A stretch of DNA of 64,000 bases from Talinum fruticosum (lineage: Eukaryota > Streptophyta > Magnoliopsida > Caryophyllales > Talinaceae), in contig JAITYX010000021.1 in assembly GCA_021018815.1 (NCBI GenBank), forward strand, positions 6,539,001-6,603,000. The letters are read 5' to 3'. A program made the position numbers and the translations under genes. The notes under the pieces were generated by a model, which searched no databases, was not told where the DNA came from, and was given only the letters and a program-made list of their open reading frames with translations. This document shows positions 49,263 to 62,400 of this stretch, piece by piece. Each line of letters begins with the position of its first letter. The first letter of the stretch is position 1.

Positions 49263-52039
49263 AATTAAAAAGATCATAATCAAATTTGGCAAGTTTAAAA
49301 GATAAAAGAGTACGATATTTTAATTAAAGTATATTGAATTTACAAAATTTAAGATGCATCCTTGGTTCTGATAAACCTAGGTAGGGGCCTAACCTAATTT
49401 AATAATAATAATTATAAGCATAAAAATGCATGCAATTATGTTTCCTAATGTCTAAGTCAAATACTTTAGGGAGGAGGGGGACAAAAAGAAAAGAAAAAAA
49501 GGGTGGACCATATAAGATTAAGGAAACAAAAAGGGAAGAACCAAAGGGGGTTTTTTATTAATTTAATTTATAGACCAATTATAGGTGGGCTAATTATTTA
49601 AATGTAGACCAATCAAATAAAAGAAGGGAAAATAGTAAAAAATTGCATTTAAAAAAAATGAGAGATTGATTGACAGTTCTTAGTCTAAACACAAGAATAG
49701 TAACACCTAAGCATTCCTTATTGGAATAAATATTATGGATGTGGAAGTGGGTCCCAGTTAAGACATGAATTCTAGTACCCTCATTTGGTCCCCCTCTCTC
49801 ACCATTTGACAACGCATCCCTCTCTCTCTCTCTCGTACTCCGACCTTTTTTTTCCCTTTCCTTCTTCATTATTTTGTTCTTGTCGGAATTTTTTTTTTTC
49901 ACTCTCACCTAATTTTCCCTACAACCAATCATAAATCATAATTAATTTAGAAATTGCTGTTTGCATGCAATTCCTACGTCATCCTATGTGCTTAGGATAA
50001 AATATATTTTTAAGATAGTTGATCAATCTCATTCACAATCATATACGAGTAGTAAAGCATAATTTTCAAAAGAGGTGATGATTTTATGATATTATGACTT
50101 TAAATTCTATATTGAAATATCACAAATAAATAAATAAATAAAAATTAAGATAAATACGTTGAAATGTAAACAAAATATTAACTGTAAAAAATATATCCAA
50201 TAAATATATGGCGGTCAAGGATATTAATTTTTTTAACAAAGAAATGAATTTCATGGGGGTGAGAAGATTGAGATGTAAAGAAATAAATATAAAAGTCAAA
50301 GTAATGAATAAGACCTTAAATGATGACAATTGTGCACTAATTAAACTTAGTTGAATTAAAGATTGGGCAAGTACCTACCACTGATGATATAATTTAGGTA
50401 TAGAATTCAAACTTTACTAAAAGTGAGAAGAAAGTTCGAAAAACAAGGCTCTTCAAAATAACGAAATAAGGTACATAAATAAGTCATAATAAAGAGGTGT
50501 CAAACTGTTGTAGATGTCTTGTTAGAAAACAACTTGACAGAAGAGGTAAATTTTGTACATAGAGATATTTACAAACATAAGGTTAATACTGAGGAAAAAA
50601 AAAGTGATGAGGGCATAAATTGACATACATTCACATTAAAGGGGAGGGGAGGGTAGTAGTACTAATAATGAATACAAACCTAATTTCCAACTTGCATCAT
50701 AATCAAGCTAGGTGATGTGAAATAGGGGGAAAAACCCCCTTACTAAAATAGGAAAAGCCAGAGATATAAGTTAAGGAAGTTGCTTGTTTTGTATTCATTT
50801 CCTCTCAAGTGCAATGCTTGTCTTGTCAACTTATGAAAGGGAAATATCGGATGAAAAAATAAGGGGACCATTAAGGTATCAACCTAAAGCTTGTGTGGTA
50901 GAAAATGGTTTTTAATTTTCTATTATGCCAATCTGAGATTATGAGACCTATGAAATTGATTGAGATGCCTCTCCTTTCCTCTCAAATCGAATCATTTTAT
51001 CTTCGTCATTCACTAATCACGATGTATGCAAATTATATGAAAATAAATAAATTAAAGTGAGTCCATTTATTTCGACTTAAATAGTACTCATATTGGTGAA
51101 CTAATAGCATAAATTCATCATCTCCAAGCATTACGTGCTTGTGAATGATGTGGGTCATGAAGCATTTTTGGAAGCGCAATTGGATTGACCTCAAAGTATC
51201 ATAAGTCATGGTAAATATACCGTTCAAAATTAACAAGGCACAACCCAAATGACGGTAAGGATTTAGAATGGCCAAATAGTTTGGGTTAATTATAAGTTTA
51301 TTATTTGGTTCATATATACTATTAAATGTCACACTTCAAATTGGCCAGTATGGCTAGTTTTTTTCTTATTGAAGTAGATTAATGTATCATTTAAATTTTA
51401 TTGGATAACCTGGAAAGGAAATTTTAACTTAGACCAGTACTTTTTTTTTCTTTTTTCATTATGCTTGGTTGCGATTGCGATGACTTCTTTTTTTTTTTTT
51501 TGGGCCAAACCGTGCGATATGTGGGAGCATAAATAAAATAAAACTGGAGGCTGACAGATGAAAATATGAAATGAATCACACGAGAAGCAAGTACTTTGTT
51601 TGGCACCTTTAGATTCGCTCCGTTCGTTTAGTACAGCTACAATTTTTTTATTTTTATTTTTTTGGTCTTCCTTTAAATGAATAAAATTCTCACCCTATCA
51701 TGTGAGTTTCTGTTCCCACAATTCAAATTGCTACTAATCATGTAAAAGAAAAATGTTCATGTATGATAGAAAATGGGAATAAGGACAATAGATTGTTTTT
51801 AACCTATTTTTTCATCATTTTTTTACTACGAGCATTCCACAGTGTAGAACAAAGTCATGATAAATAAACTCACCAAAAAAACTATTTTAATATATTTTTT
51901 GAATTTTTAGATTTAATTAGTGCCCTTAACTTTCTAAAATATTAGGTTTTGTCATTAAATAAATTTGTTGTTCAAACATGTCATTAATCATCTGAAAACA
52001 TTCCAAATTTTTTTAAACACTGCTACACTACTTATTAAG

Positions 52040-52475
52040 AGAGGAATTCAAGTAGAAAACAAATGCTTGCTGTGTGGAGAGTAAGAGCAGGACAACTGCC
52101 AGCACTTGTTCTTTTCATGCCTCTTCTCGGGTAATGTCTAGGGGTCAATTCTTCAATGGTCGAAGCTGAAACTAAGAAGGTGAAATGTACAAGCTGAATT
52201 ACAATGATTTGCTAAAAGTTGTAAGGTTAACACTCATAGAAACAAGTGGATTACGTTTATCCTTGCGGGGATAATATATGAATTGTGGAGAGAAAGGTGC
52301 TTAAGGAAATTCCAACAAAAAACTCAATCTGCAGTAGTGACTATCAGGCATATTCAGCATATTTGTTGTGTTAGAGTTGATAAGTATGTTGTGAAGTGGT
52401 TACGTCTATCTTTCACAAATTCTTTGAAAAAACTAGGCTCTTCTTTTGGGAAAATTAAATGAAATTATTTACTTT
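52040..52475 (+). mobile_element. LINE 3' fragment (zf-RVT region), degenerate
   Basis: Plus-strand translation gives NKCLLCGE, a stop, then EQDNCQHLFFSC, the Cys/His pattern of the zf-RVT domain, and farther on, in another frame, ITFILAGIIYELWRERCLRKF, the usual zf-RVT tail. Stops and frame changes show it is not functional. The orientation is opposite to the other two LINE fragments. Confidence 0.65.
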
Positions 52476-53780
52476 TTTCCAAAAAACATTGAAATTTACC
52501 TTTGGGGCTCACTAATTATCGATTGTGTAACCGGTTTCTGTCCTTGGGGCAAACAACTACAAAGGAAAAGGAAAAAGGTCGGGAACTAACTACCCATTGA
52601 TAAGTTGTACTCCCCAATAACAAATTTAAATGTTTTCAGATGATTAATGACATATTTGAATAGGTATAAAGTTTGAGGGCACATTGATCCGAAAACCCTT
52701 TTTCTAATCTATCAAAGAAAAAAACAACAACCCATGTTCAAAAATTCTTATCTTGTAATTCAGATCAACTAAGTACATTGATTAGACTTCATGAATCATG
52801 ATTTTATTCAACAATGAAAAGAACTTCTGACCAAAAAAAAAAAAAAAAAAAAAAAAGAGTAACCATACATAAGTATTACTACCAAACATAAAGGTATAAA
52901 TTCTGTTTTGTACCCTTTTTAGAATAATCAACCATATATTGTAGACCAAAAAAGAAAATCAACAATTCATTTATCCTTGTCGATATATTGATGCATCTAT
53001 TGTGTATTTGTGCTATAACAACAGGATTAGCTCCCATATAATTAACTTTAAATGATACCTAAAAAAGGGTAGTAGAAATTGAGATACTAACTATAAATAA
53101 TCAAATAACTAATTCATTAATCTCATCTAATTATTATTTAATACTATCATCTTGGTACACATTGGCCTTTGCTCTTGTCAATCAAAATAGGCTACATCCA
53201 TCAATTAAAGCCCGTTAATTGACGTGGGTCACTTGCAATTTTAGGGCTGGGCCTTAAAAACAGGGCCTCCATTTTGGGCCTCAAACATTCGAAAGCCAAG
53301 CCCAACGACTCGAGCCGAGGAGGATCAAAGCAAGCGAGAAATCCATAACCCAAACCCGAAGAGCTTATTGTGGACGTTAGATTGAAGGTTCTCCTTCATT
53401 GAGTTTGAGTTTTTGATGAGAACGGAGATGTGAAGTGGAATGTAAATTGAGAATTAATTGGAATTTTAAATACAAGTTACAAAAAACTTATAGACGCTTT
53501 ACTATTTTACTGGGTACTCGATATATTTAAAATTTAATCCACTTCCATGTTGTTTATATGTACAACTCAAGTCTATCATGTTAGATTTAGGTCTGGGTTC
53601 CTTATTTATAGTAAAAGGTCCTCCTGTCCATAATCTGATTTTCTACACATTAATTTGTTTTCATATGTAAATTGTGAGTATATGTTTTCGGTGTTTTCAT
53701 AAATGTTGCTCTTTCACATTAATTTGTATCCATAAGAGGAGAGTTGACAGTGAAATTTTATATAATATTAAGACATTATA
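52476..53780. other. Intergenic DNA with a TGGGCC-rich patch
   Basis: An A-run lies at 52832-52857. Around 53225-53330 there are several GGGCCT/TGGGCC/AGCCCA words, resembling site II elements of housekeeping promoters, but no coding exon follows before 53789. Confidence 0.4.
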
Positions 53781-53788
53781 AGTTTCAT

Positions 53789-54291
53789 TAGTAATACGTA
53801 CGTCCGGCGGGTACCTTGAAATTTGACCGTAACCGGTTAAACGGGTAAGGTTATAGAACCGAACTGTTTGACCAATTCCGAGTAAGGTTTTTAAAATTTA
53901 GGAACTCGTCAAACAGAGTTGCGGTTCAAGTTCAAATAATCAAACCCCGAAACCGAAACCGGAACCTGGAACCATGGGTACCCAAAATCATTAATATGAG
54001 ATCAAGATGATTTTTACTTTTCAATTTTTAATATGAGGTTCAACCCAATTATTCATTAAAAACTCCCAAGTAATACTAGTAAGCACTCTCATTTTTTTTT
54101 AATAACAATAATGGTATGGACAGGGTATCCCGAATCGAAACCGGACCCTATGGCTCAGGTTCGGGTTCATAGAATTTAGGAATTAGTCAAACAGGTTCCG
54201 ATTTAGATTTGTAAAATTTAGGAAGCGGTCAAACATGTTCAAATTTAAATTTTCAATTTTGGAACAGGGTACTCCGAACTGTTCACCCATA
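53789..54291. mobile_element. Non-autonomous hAT-like transposon, family A relative, inverted and shorter
   Basis: A 503-bp element with an imperfect 8-bp duplication (AGTTTCAT against AATTTGAT). The left end TAGTAATACGTACG...CGGGTACC aligns without gaps to the inverted right end of 13442-14335 (TAGGGGTGAGCACG...CGGGTACC), and the right end (GTTCACCCATA) matches the other terminus. The subterminal words AACCGGTTAAACGGGTAAGG and CGGTCAAAC are shared. It lacks the central low-complexity frames of the larger copy. Confidence 0.7.
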
Positions 54292-54524
54292 AATTTGATC
54301 TATCTTATAAATAGATTTATACCTATACAACTAAAATATAGCTTGCTAATAATTAGGAAAGATACATTGACGTTAAAGGATAAAGTTTGTGTTTAAAGTG
54401 ATGTTATAGATCTAAATCATATCATGCATATACTTTCTATTACTTTTATAGAGATTAATGTTTATTTTTTATGTTTAGTATTTCATTTTTGTCAGAAAAA
54501 TTCAATGGAAGGGGCTATTCAAAC

Positions 54525-54690
54525 TAACATAAAAAACACGCATAAATAAAAATATAAATAAGAACGAACATAAACGAACGAACACAAAAAACATAAACTA
54601 ATACAAATGAACATAAAAAACATAAAAGAACATAAACCAATATAAACAAACATAAATAAATTATATTTTTCATGTAAAGTCGAACAAGTC
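54525..54690 (-). repeat. Dispersed TTCGTT/TATGTTCATTT repeat, copy 2
   Basis: On the minus strand: TGTTCGACTTTACATGAAAA followed by word-rich TTTATGTTCTTTTATGTT and CGTTCGTTTATGTTCGTT sequence; a relative of 11577-11735 and 60565-60690. Confidence 0.55.
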
Positions 54691-55135
54691 CGAATGTTGT
54701 AGGATTTGTTATTAATGACCTTTTTGAATCTATTAAAATATATCTCAGTAGAATTTGTCAAATAGATATTGGTTATAAAAATAATTTTGTTGACTACAAA
54801 TCTATTCATGTTTTAAAAAAATAAATTACATCTAAAATAATTAGATAACCCTTCTCATAAAGTTGTTATCTAAGTTATCGGCAACTAAAATAGAAAAGTT
54901 TTGCCATAGCAACAAATTTTGCTTCTCAATGAGACTGTAAGTAGTCATATTAGCCATGTTAATGAAAAGTTTTGATGTCATTAATGACAAAATCCTATTA
55001 GCATGGTATCTAGATTTTTACTTAAAAAAGGATTTTTGAATAATTATTTCAATTACTATCCCCTTCAATCTGAATATTTTAAAATTTCGCAAATTTCGCT
55101 TAGATAATTACTTATGTCATTCCTTGTACTATCGG

Positions 55136-55249
55136 AATAAAAGTCATTTAGATATTAGAAACATCTGCTTGAGAATAAAAGTTATTTAAATATTAAAAAC
55201 ATCCGCTTGAGAATAAAAATCATTTAGATATTAGAAACATCCGCTTGAG
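55136..55249. repeat. Tandem repeat, 3 copies of 38 bp
   Basis: The unit AATAAAAGTCATTTAGATAT...GCTTGAG is repeated three times without spacer, with one to four substitutions between copies. It lies about 600 bp upstream of the CBSX start codon. Confidence 0.92.
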
Positions 55250-55688
55250 ATAATCGACCTATCCCTAACAAATCAAGTCTTATATATGAACAAAAATACC
55301 TAAAATACGGCTGCCTAACAACACTTGCACCATCTCATAAAAACTATATTTGAAAAAAAACTACAATAACACCAATAATAATAATAATAATAAATAAATA
55401 AATAAAGAGAAGCACGTGGAACATTTTTGATTGAAGATGGAGCATTCTCAATGACACCCAAAAACAAGGACAGAGATATTTTCGTACCTCCAACAAACAC
55501 GTATACATGAAAAATTCTATCAATAAAATTCCCAACCAAAAAAAAAAAAAAAAGAAAAGAATTCAAAGGCGAGGTGTACTGGTGAGAGAAAATGAGACTC
55601 GATTGCGACCCACGCGGTATTCATCCCACTAGTATTAGCCGTCCACGTGTTCTACTTTTCTCTTTTCTTTTCCTTTTTTTCCCATCTG

Positions 55689-55696
55689 TATATAAA
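55689..55696 (+). promoter_or_regulatory. TATA box of the CBSX gene
   Basis: TATATAAA about 155 bases before the start codon. A CT tract (55744-55769) follows in the presumed 5' leader. The upstream in-frame ATG at 55592 lies before this TATA box and is therefore unlikely to be the start. Confidence 0.65.
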
Positions 55697-55849
55697 CCCT
55701 CGCAAATACCCCAAAAAAAAGGAAAAAGAAAGCCAAAAATCTCCCCCTCTCTCTCTCTCTCTCTCTCTCCAAATTATCGCTTCTCTCTTCCTCCGTTGGC
55801 GGCCCAAGAAGTGCGGAAGTTGGAAGAGTTTGGGAAGAGAGCAAATTCC

Positions 55850-58800
55850 ATGGAGTCGAAAGTAGTAATCTTCACCGGCCCCGTGATTCTCTCTCCTCGC
55901 GTGGTCTCCCGGCGGCAGCTACCTTGCAGGCAATTCTCATCTCGTCGTTCCGCCTCGATTTCCGGTGCTGCCAGAGGCTTCTTTTGCCGAAGAAGAACGG
56001 CAATGGCGGTGTACGTGTTGTTCGTCGTTCTTGTGTCAGTGCTTTGGTCGCCAATTCTACTCCGGTGCGTAGTTCATCCTCGAATTACTTGCGATTCTTT
56101 CTTACTATCTGATTTTGTGATTGTGTGATATCTGATTAATTACTAATTGTTTTTAGATTTGCGCATCTAGAATATAGATCTGTTTTCCAGAGGTGGAAGA
56201 TTTTATTTAATTTGGCCCTGGCCGCAAAATCAAATAATAAAAACCTTGTGGTTCTCTGGTAGTATCAAAGTAGTAGCTAGAGAGAAATTTGAGCTTCGAT
56301 CAATAGTATGCAATTATTAATATGCTTTAACTGTTGCGATTCTCTTTTTCCCTGTTGAGTTTTAGCAAAGGATATTCAGTAACTTTCCATGTATTTGAAA
56401 AAAGAAAAGAAAAGGTGGGGGAAACACCGGGCCCATGAACAGTCTTGCTTTTATCTCATGGTATTCTAGTTGAAATAGTTAAAAATTGTGCATCTTGTTG
56501 AAATGGGATTTTTAGATATCTAAATATAGGCAGTTTTACCCAACAATGCTGCAACTTGCAACGTGCAAGTGGATCCGGAAGGCTGTATTGATGATCATAG
56601 ATTGCTTAAAGCGTAATTAGTTCAGCTGTGCTTTCAAACTGATTGAGCTTTTATAGGACATTAGCTGGCTAGTGAATAGATTTGGTCTAATTCAGGCACT
56701 GGACTGGGAGGTTCTTTAGGTTATTGTTCTCATGGAGGGTTAGAGCGACTTGGAGGTTGTGGTTGGTGCGTGGCTTAGTATGGCACAGTTTTGTGGGGCT
56801 AAGATGGGAATTCTCACCTCGGAAGTGAAACTCATTATTTAGGAACTTATTCTGGTGGTAGTCATCGCAGAGGAAAGAACAAAGTACAAGTTTGATAACT
56901 ACTTGCACACTGGTTGCAGGGTCGGTAGAATGTTGCTTCTATTGGATCCAGGTGCTTAATAATACATTTGAAGTCAACATTATTAGATTTTCTAGGTTTG
57001 TTATGTAGGTGTCCGGAAATGAATTCAAAGATATACCAAAGAAAATTATATGTTCAAGTTACTGTACACTGGTGAAGTGGAGATCCCATATGATAATATT
57101 AGAGATATGCCCCCTCCTCACTGCCCTCTTTTTGCTTAAAATTATCTGTTACTAATCTGCGGCTAATAGTAGGAGGGCCTTCTTATTGGGACTAGATACA
57201 TAGTAGACATTGAGGTAACACTAGGAAGTATTTGAGAATAATAGTTTCTGGATTACAAAGGTAAAAATACAGGTTATGGAGATACTCTGATTACGTCTGG
57301 CTTCAATGGATAGCCGTTCAATTCAGCATTTTGTGATTGTTATCTCATGCATATGGTGCTTAGCCTTGCGCTCACAGATCTTTACTTTTGCAGCTGGATC
57401 TGGCAATTAAGGTTGCAGCTTCTCTTTTGTTAGATAGCTGCATAGGCTTGTGTATTTATGTATTCGTAATTATTTTCTTTAAATTTGAACAAATGTCTTT
57501 TCCTACTGAGACAATCTGAAACCCAAAAATTTGCATCTATTTTGCAGTCAAAGAGTCGAGTATATACAGTTGGTGACTTTATGACAAAAGGGGAAAATTT
57601 ACAGGTGGTTAAGCCTTCAACAACAATAGATGAAGGTATGCATTACAGTTGATCAGGAGTCTTCCAATGTGTTAATATCATATGAATCTCTCATATTTCC
57701 TTTTCATTGTTTGTATGGCAGCTTTAAAAACGTTGGTGGAGAGCAGAATCTCTGGCTTTCCTGTAATTGATGATGATTGGAACCTTGTAAGTTTTCCACG
57801 TCTAGAAAATTCTAATTTCAATGATAGGTTGTCCCTGGACACCCTTTGGTTGTTTTACTGGCTATCTAGCTAACTTGACAGCGAAATATCATCTGATTTG
57901 AATCCCTCATTTTGTTATTGCTCTTGAGTTGGAATATAACATTACTAATTGCGTGTTCATTCAAATTCAAATCATTTTCAGCATGCATGTATAATTCTTT
58001 TATATGTTATATTTGCTGCAGGTTGGTCTTGTCTCAGATTATGATTTGTTAGCACTGGACTCCATTGCAGGTAGCAAGCAATCATAGGCATATGATATGA
58101 TATAGATATCGCTACGTGTAGCTTAACTCTATTTTCATTTCATTGTCTGATTTCTTCCTTGCAGTTCTGGTTTATTTTCTGTAGGTTTTTCTCCTATTTT
58201 TCTTGTCAACCTAATTATCTGTTGTCCTTCAGAGAGTTTATTTTTCTTTGAGTCCCTCCAAACCCCCACCCCTCTCTTTCCCTCCCCTCCTGATTTGCAT
58301 CTTCTGCCAACAAACTTTTACCCCTATCCAGTGGCACGAGCTAGAAGGATTTGATTTGCCGACTTTAAATGTCTATCCTTATGAAAATTTATGTGACTGA
58401 TGGTATGATCTTGCACTTTTAAGTGAACAAAAATTATAAAGACAATGTGTACTTACTTTTGATACTTTTATTGGTACAATCACTGAGTGTGATGATTAAT
58501 GCATGAATCTCTATGCAGCTATTATGTTGACTTCATTTAAATAACAGGTTTTCCTAGGATTAGATTAGATCTTGTCTAAGACTACAATTGAATAAATTCT
58601 CGTTGTTTTATTTTTTTTCTCAGGTAATGGATTGCAATTGGCAGACGGAAGCTTGTTTCCTGAAGCCGATAGTAGTTGGAAAGTATTCAATGAGCTCCAG
58701 AGATTACTTGGTAAATCAGATGGAAGATCAGTAGCTGATGTGATGACACAAGCCCCTGTAGTTGTTCGTGAAAAGACTAATCTTGAGGATGCTGCTAGGT

Positions 58801-59489
58801 TATATTCTATTTCTATCCATGAGCAACCCCCCTAAAAAAATCTTTTTCTGAAAGAAAAAAATAGTCTTTCAAATAAACAGTTATGATACGGTCTGCAAAT
58901 TCTGTTTCACTGTACATGTGTTTTCTACTATATCGTCGGTTGTTATGGCCAAATGATTGAATCGCTGTGCCTGTTGTCCAATTGACAGATTACTGCTTGA
59001 GACAAGATACCGACGACTTCCTGTGGTAGATGCTGATGGAAAACTGGTAAATGTACTCCCAGTTATAATGTAGGAGAATCTTTTCAACAATACTTCAAAC
59101 CTTCTGAGAATGTCTTAAAGCTTTTGCTTAACCTAACCTCCTTCCCCCGAAACGCCCGAATAAATCACAATCAGGTCAATCAAGTTTTGATTTTTCGGCT
59201 TCTTACTACAGTTGTTGCTATGCAGCTATCTCAACATGAGAACCCAACTGACTTTCATTAGTCTAAAATATATATGCCGAAATGTTTCATTGACATTTTT
59301 TCCAGTTCAAATATATGATTGCAAAGTGAAGACTGAAATGGTTTTGTTACGGCGAACATTTGCTTTCATTCTTGAGGTCTCTGATCTGCTGTTCCTTGTT
59401 ATGATCATCACTAGGTGGGGATTCTTACAAGAGGAAATGTCATAAGAGCTGCTTTGGAAATTAAGCGCATCGCAGGTGAAAAGAATTAA
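55850..59489 (+). CDS. CBSX: CBS-domain-containing protein CBSX1/2-type, chloroplastic, 7 exons
   Basis: Family role: a pair of CBS domains that bind adenosine ligands and activate plastid thioredoxins. Exons: 55850-56064, 57548-57635, 57722-57786, 58022-58070, 58624-58798, 58989-59046, 59415-59489, all GT-AG; the stop is TAA. Exon 1 starts MESKVVIFTGPV and is Ser/Arg-rich like a transit peptide. CBS1 runs from SRVYTVGDFMT through SRISGFPVIDDDWNL to VGLVSDYDLLALDSI; CBS2 from VADVMTQAPVVV through TRYRRLPVVDADGKL to VGILTRGNVIRAALEI. Exons 2-7 join in frame. Exon 1 enters exon 2 in frame only if one base is added inside exon 1; the frame used at its end reads VRRSCVSALVANSTP. About 241 residues would result, close to the roughly 236 of the Arabidopsis proteins. 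Intron 1 is long (1.48 kb). Confidence 0.92.
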
Positions 59490-62400
59490 TGCTCAAAATG
59501 AGGTGAAAGGAATCAAATGCAGCCAGTTTTTTGCTCGTAAATGATGATGGTAGGGTTTGATAATCAAGTAGAGGTGGGGGCAGATCCTTGCCCTTTATAT
59601 ACAATTTTGGTTCATATGAAATCTTTATAAATATTCAGTAAGTAGCACATATAGTTTCCTGTAATTATGAATATAGTTGGCTTTGAGTATCTTGTATCGA
59701 TACCTCACAAATCACAATCAATCAAAGGTACAAAGCACAGTTTTTCAGTTTTTTTTTTTTATAATAATTTTTATTTGTTGGGTCCCAAGTGGGATAAATA
59801 TCAATCCAAGTCAGCAAGCTTATCTACTGAGATAGCCTCTTTTTTTTTAAGGCTTCTTTTTGGGTGGGTTTGGGGGTTGTGGAGAGAGGTTCGACCTTAT
59901 ACCCTAATCCTTGTATATATGTAAAGATGTGAGAGAGAGGGGTTGCATTTGAGGGGACAGGGAAGATAAGGGTGTGGGGTTTGTTTTGGGTAATTTTTTG
60001 TTGAGAGATTCAGTTTTCTGTAGGTGTGCAGGATAAGACTTGAGACTCACATGCAAGATCAGGTGGGGAAAACATAAAAAGAGGTTCAGCGTAGTAATAA
60101 GCATTTTGTATTTGTTTGAGGGAATTGTGAAAAAAACAGTGGTAAGGGGCTGACCCAGCTGGTTCACGAGTCACTCTGCCCCCTCAACCCTCATCATGAC
60201 GCTGGAATTAGAGTGTCCTTCCATCAAGTGATCCTTCAATCCTGTCTTCATTTTTCATCATCAATTCCAAAGTTCTCGTCAAAAATCAACCACAAAATCA
60301 TGACTTGCATAATTTCTTCTTCTTCATCCCCCTCCCTCAATAGGACAATGTGAACGTTATTTCTTTCTTTATCATTCACTTGTAATTAAGACAATCGATA
60401 ATCGTCTTATAACTGTTGAATGCATAATTTTTTTTTTTAAAATGACTATTTGTGAAAGTTTAGGACTTTTTGTTGTATAAAATAACTTATCTAAATTTAC
60501 CATAAAAATTCTAAAATCACTTTCTACCTTCACGTCTTTAGCTCTTCTTTTTATGTGAGTGGGAGGGTCTGTTCGACTTTATATGAAAAATAAAATTTAT
60601 TTATCTATTATGTTGGTTTATTTTCTTTTATATTCGTTCATGTTCATTTATATTTATATTTCTATTTATATGCGTTTTGTATGTAAATTCAAAAAGACTC
60701 TAAAGTATTTAGAGCAATCTCACAACAAGCCCAGGATAGTACGTTACAATTGATCTTTATTTTATTATTAATATTTTTATCTATAATTATGAGAGTTTTT
60801 TCTCTCCGATTGTAAAAATTTGTACTTAAATGTAATTTTTGATGGATGAATCACTTCTCAATTGCAAAGTCGAATTCAATAGAAGTTGACAATTTAGATT
60901 TGAAGGTTATCTCGCTTGATAGAATTATAGTAGAACAACATATCTCTTATCAGTGAAAAATTAAAACAGACTTGTAGATTTCTTCTCCAACTACAACTTG
61001 AGTAGAAATCCAAAAAAAAAAAAAAAGTATTATTAATAACCTAACATTAACTTTAACCTTGAATTTACTTCAAATCTCTTTCAAATGGTCTTACAGATTT
61101 TTGCATTTAATGCAATTCACATCTCTGAATTCATAAAATAAAATATAAATAAATAAAAAATCAGGTACTACAAAGTGAGAAAAGGGCCGAATTTGTCACC
61201 TAATCAAGACAAAGGATGTGATAGATTAATTTTTTTTTTTTAATCACTAACACATAACATTAGACATACCCTGAAAACCTTTCATGAGTTTCACCAATTT
61301 CAACTCTCTCTCTCTCTCTCTCTGCACATGTGCAAATGGCAACTTGGGCTGACAAGAAAGAAGGAAAGATCTCCCACGAAAAAGCAATTCATTGGACCAT
61401 CGAAATTGTAGCAAACGTAACATGAAACGAAATAACAACCTAATTCCCATTTTTATTTAATTTCCCTCAAAAATATAAATAAAAGAAGTGAGGAACCTAA
61501 ACCTAACTCAATCTTATCATCACTTGTGTAGTTGTTTGTAGCGGTTGGCCGTTTGATTTGCCTACTACTACTCCTCCCCTCCTACTACTACTTGCCCCTC
61601 CTCCATTCCCCACCACCCCCCTCTCCCCTCATTTGTACTTTGTACTTGTAGGCCCTTTTTCGTGCCACCCCAATCCAATCCAAAGAGACATTTCACTTCT
61701 ATTTTAAAATTATATATATTTAGTGTCGAAACTAAAAACTCTTCCAATTATTTTCTTCATTATGAGGTAGACTGAGTAGGGTTTAATTAAAAAATTTTAA
61801 AATTATGATGTTCTTATCCTTATAAGTAGCACAATTGGCTAAATATGTAATGTATAAAGAGAACCGTTGATAAGAAATATGAATAGATCGATCCTAATGT
61901 CAAAGCCAAATATAAATCATGTGAATAAACTTTGACTGCTTGCATTCAAAGTCTAAGCATAATTAACATCTATCTAGTGCAATAATAGAAAAAATACGAA
62001 TATAAATTCTTAAAAAAATTCAAAACTAAAGTAATTGATATAGTTGTGATAAATCATGCTTGAGTAAATATCAACAAACTTGAGCCAATCATAAACCTAA
62101 AATGATTCTTTTCTTTTCTTTTTTTTTTTGGGTATAGATGCAGTATGTATGAACGATGAAAGAGAGAGATTAATAAAATTGTAAATGAAGCAAACTTAAA
62201 AATTGTAAGTATTTACAAATATTTGATTTCATATGATTTCCCTTTTACAGCCTCCAAAATTTTCTTTTCATTTGCTTGCCCATCTCCAAATTCAAGAGTA
62301 GAAATTATGGAAACGTACATGAAAATTAAAGGAAAAAAGAAAGAAAACGTACGAACAAAGAGGAGAGAGAATGAGAGAATTTAATTTGTCTGCCGATCAA

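Larger units (their letters stand above)
43003..52039. other. Long intergenic stretch
   Basis: No coding exon recognised in 9 kb. Contents: GTTGTAAG-type arrays (44770-44925, 49130-49262), a TTA tract (46343-46407), TA tracts (47010-47055, 48141-48159) and a CT tract (49819-49834). Frames at 44002, 45148, 47643, 49594 and 51033 show no family motif. Confidence 0.5.

Noticed and set aside
55592..55849. Upstream in-frame ATG of the CBSX gene
   Set aside because: It lies before the TATA box at 55689, and the added residues come partly from the CT tract of the leader.
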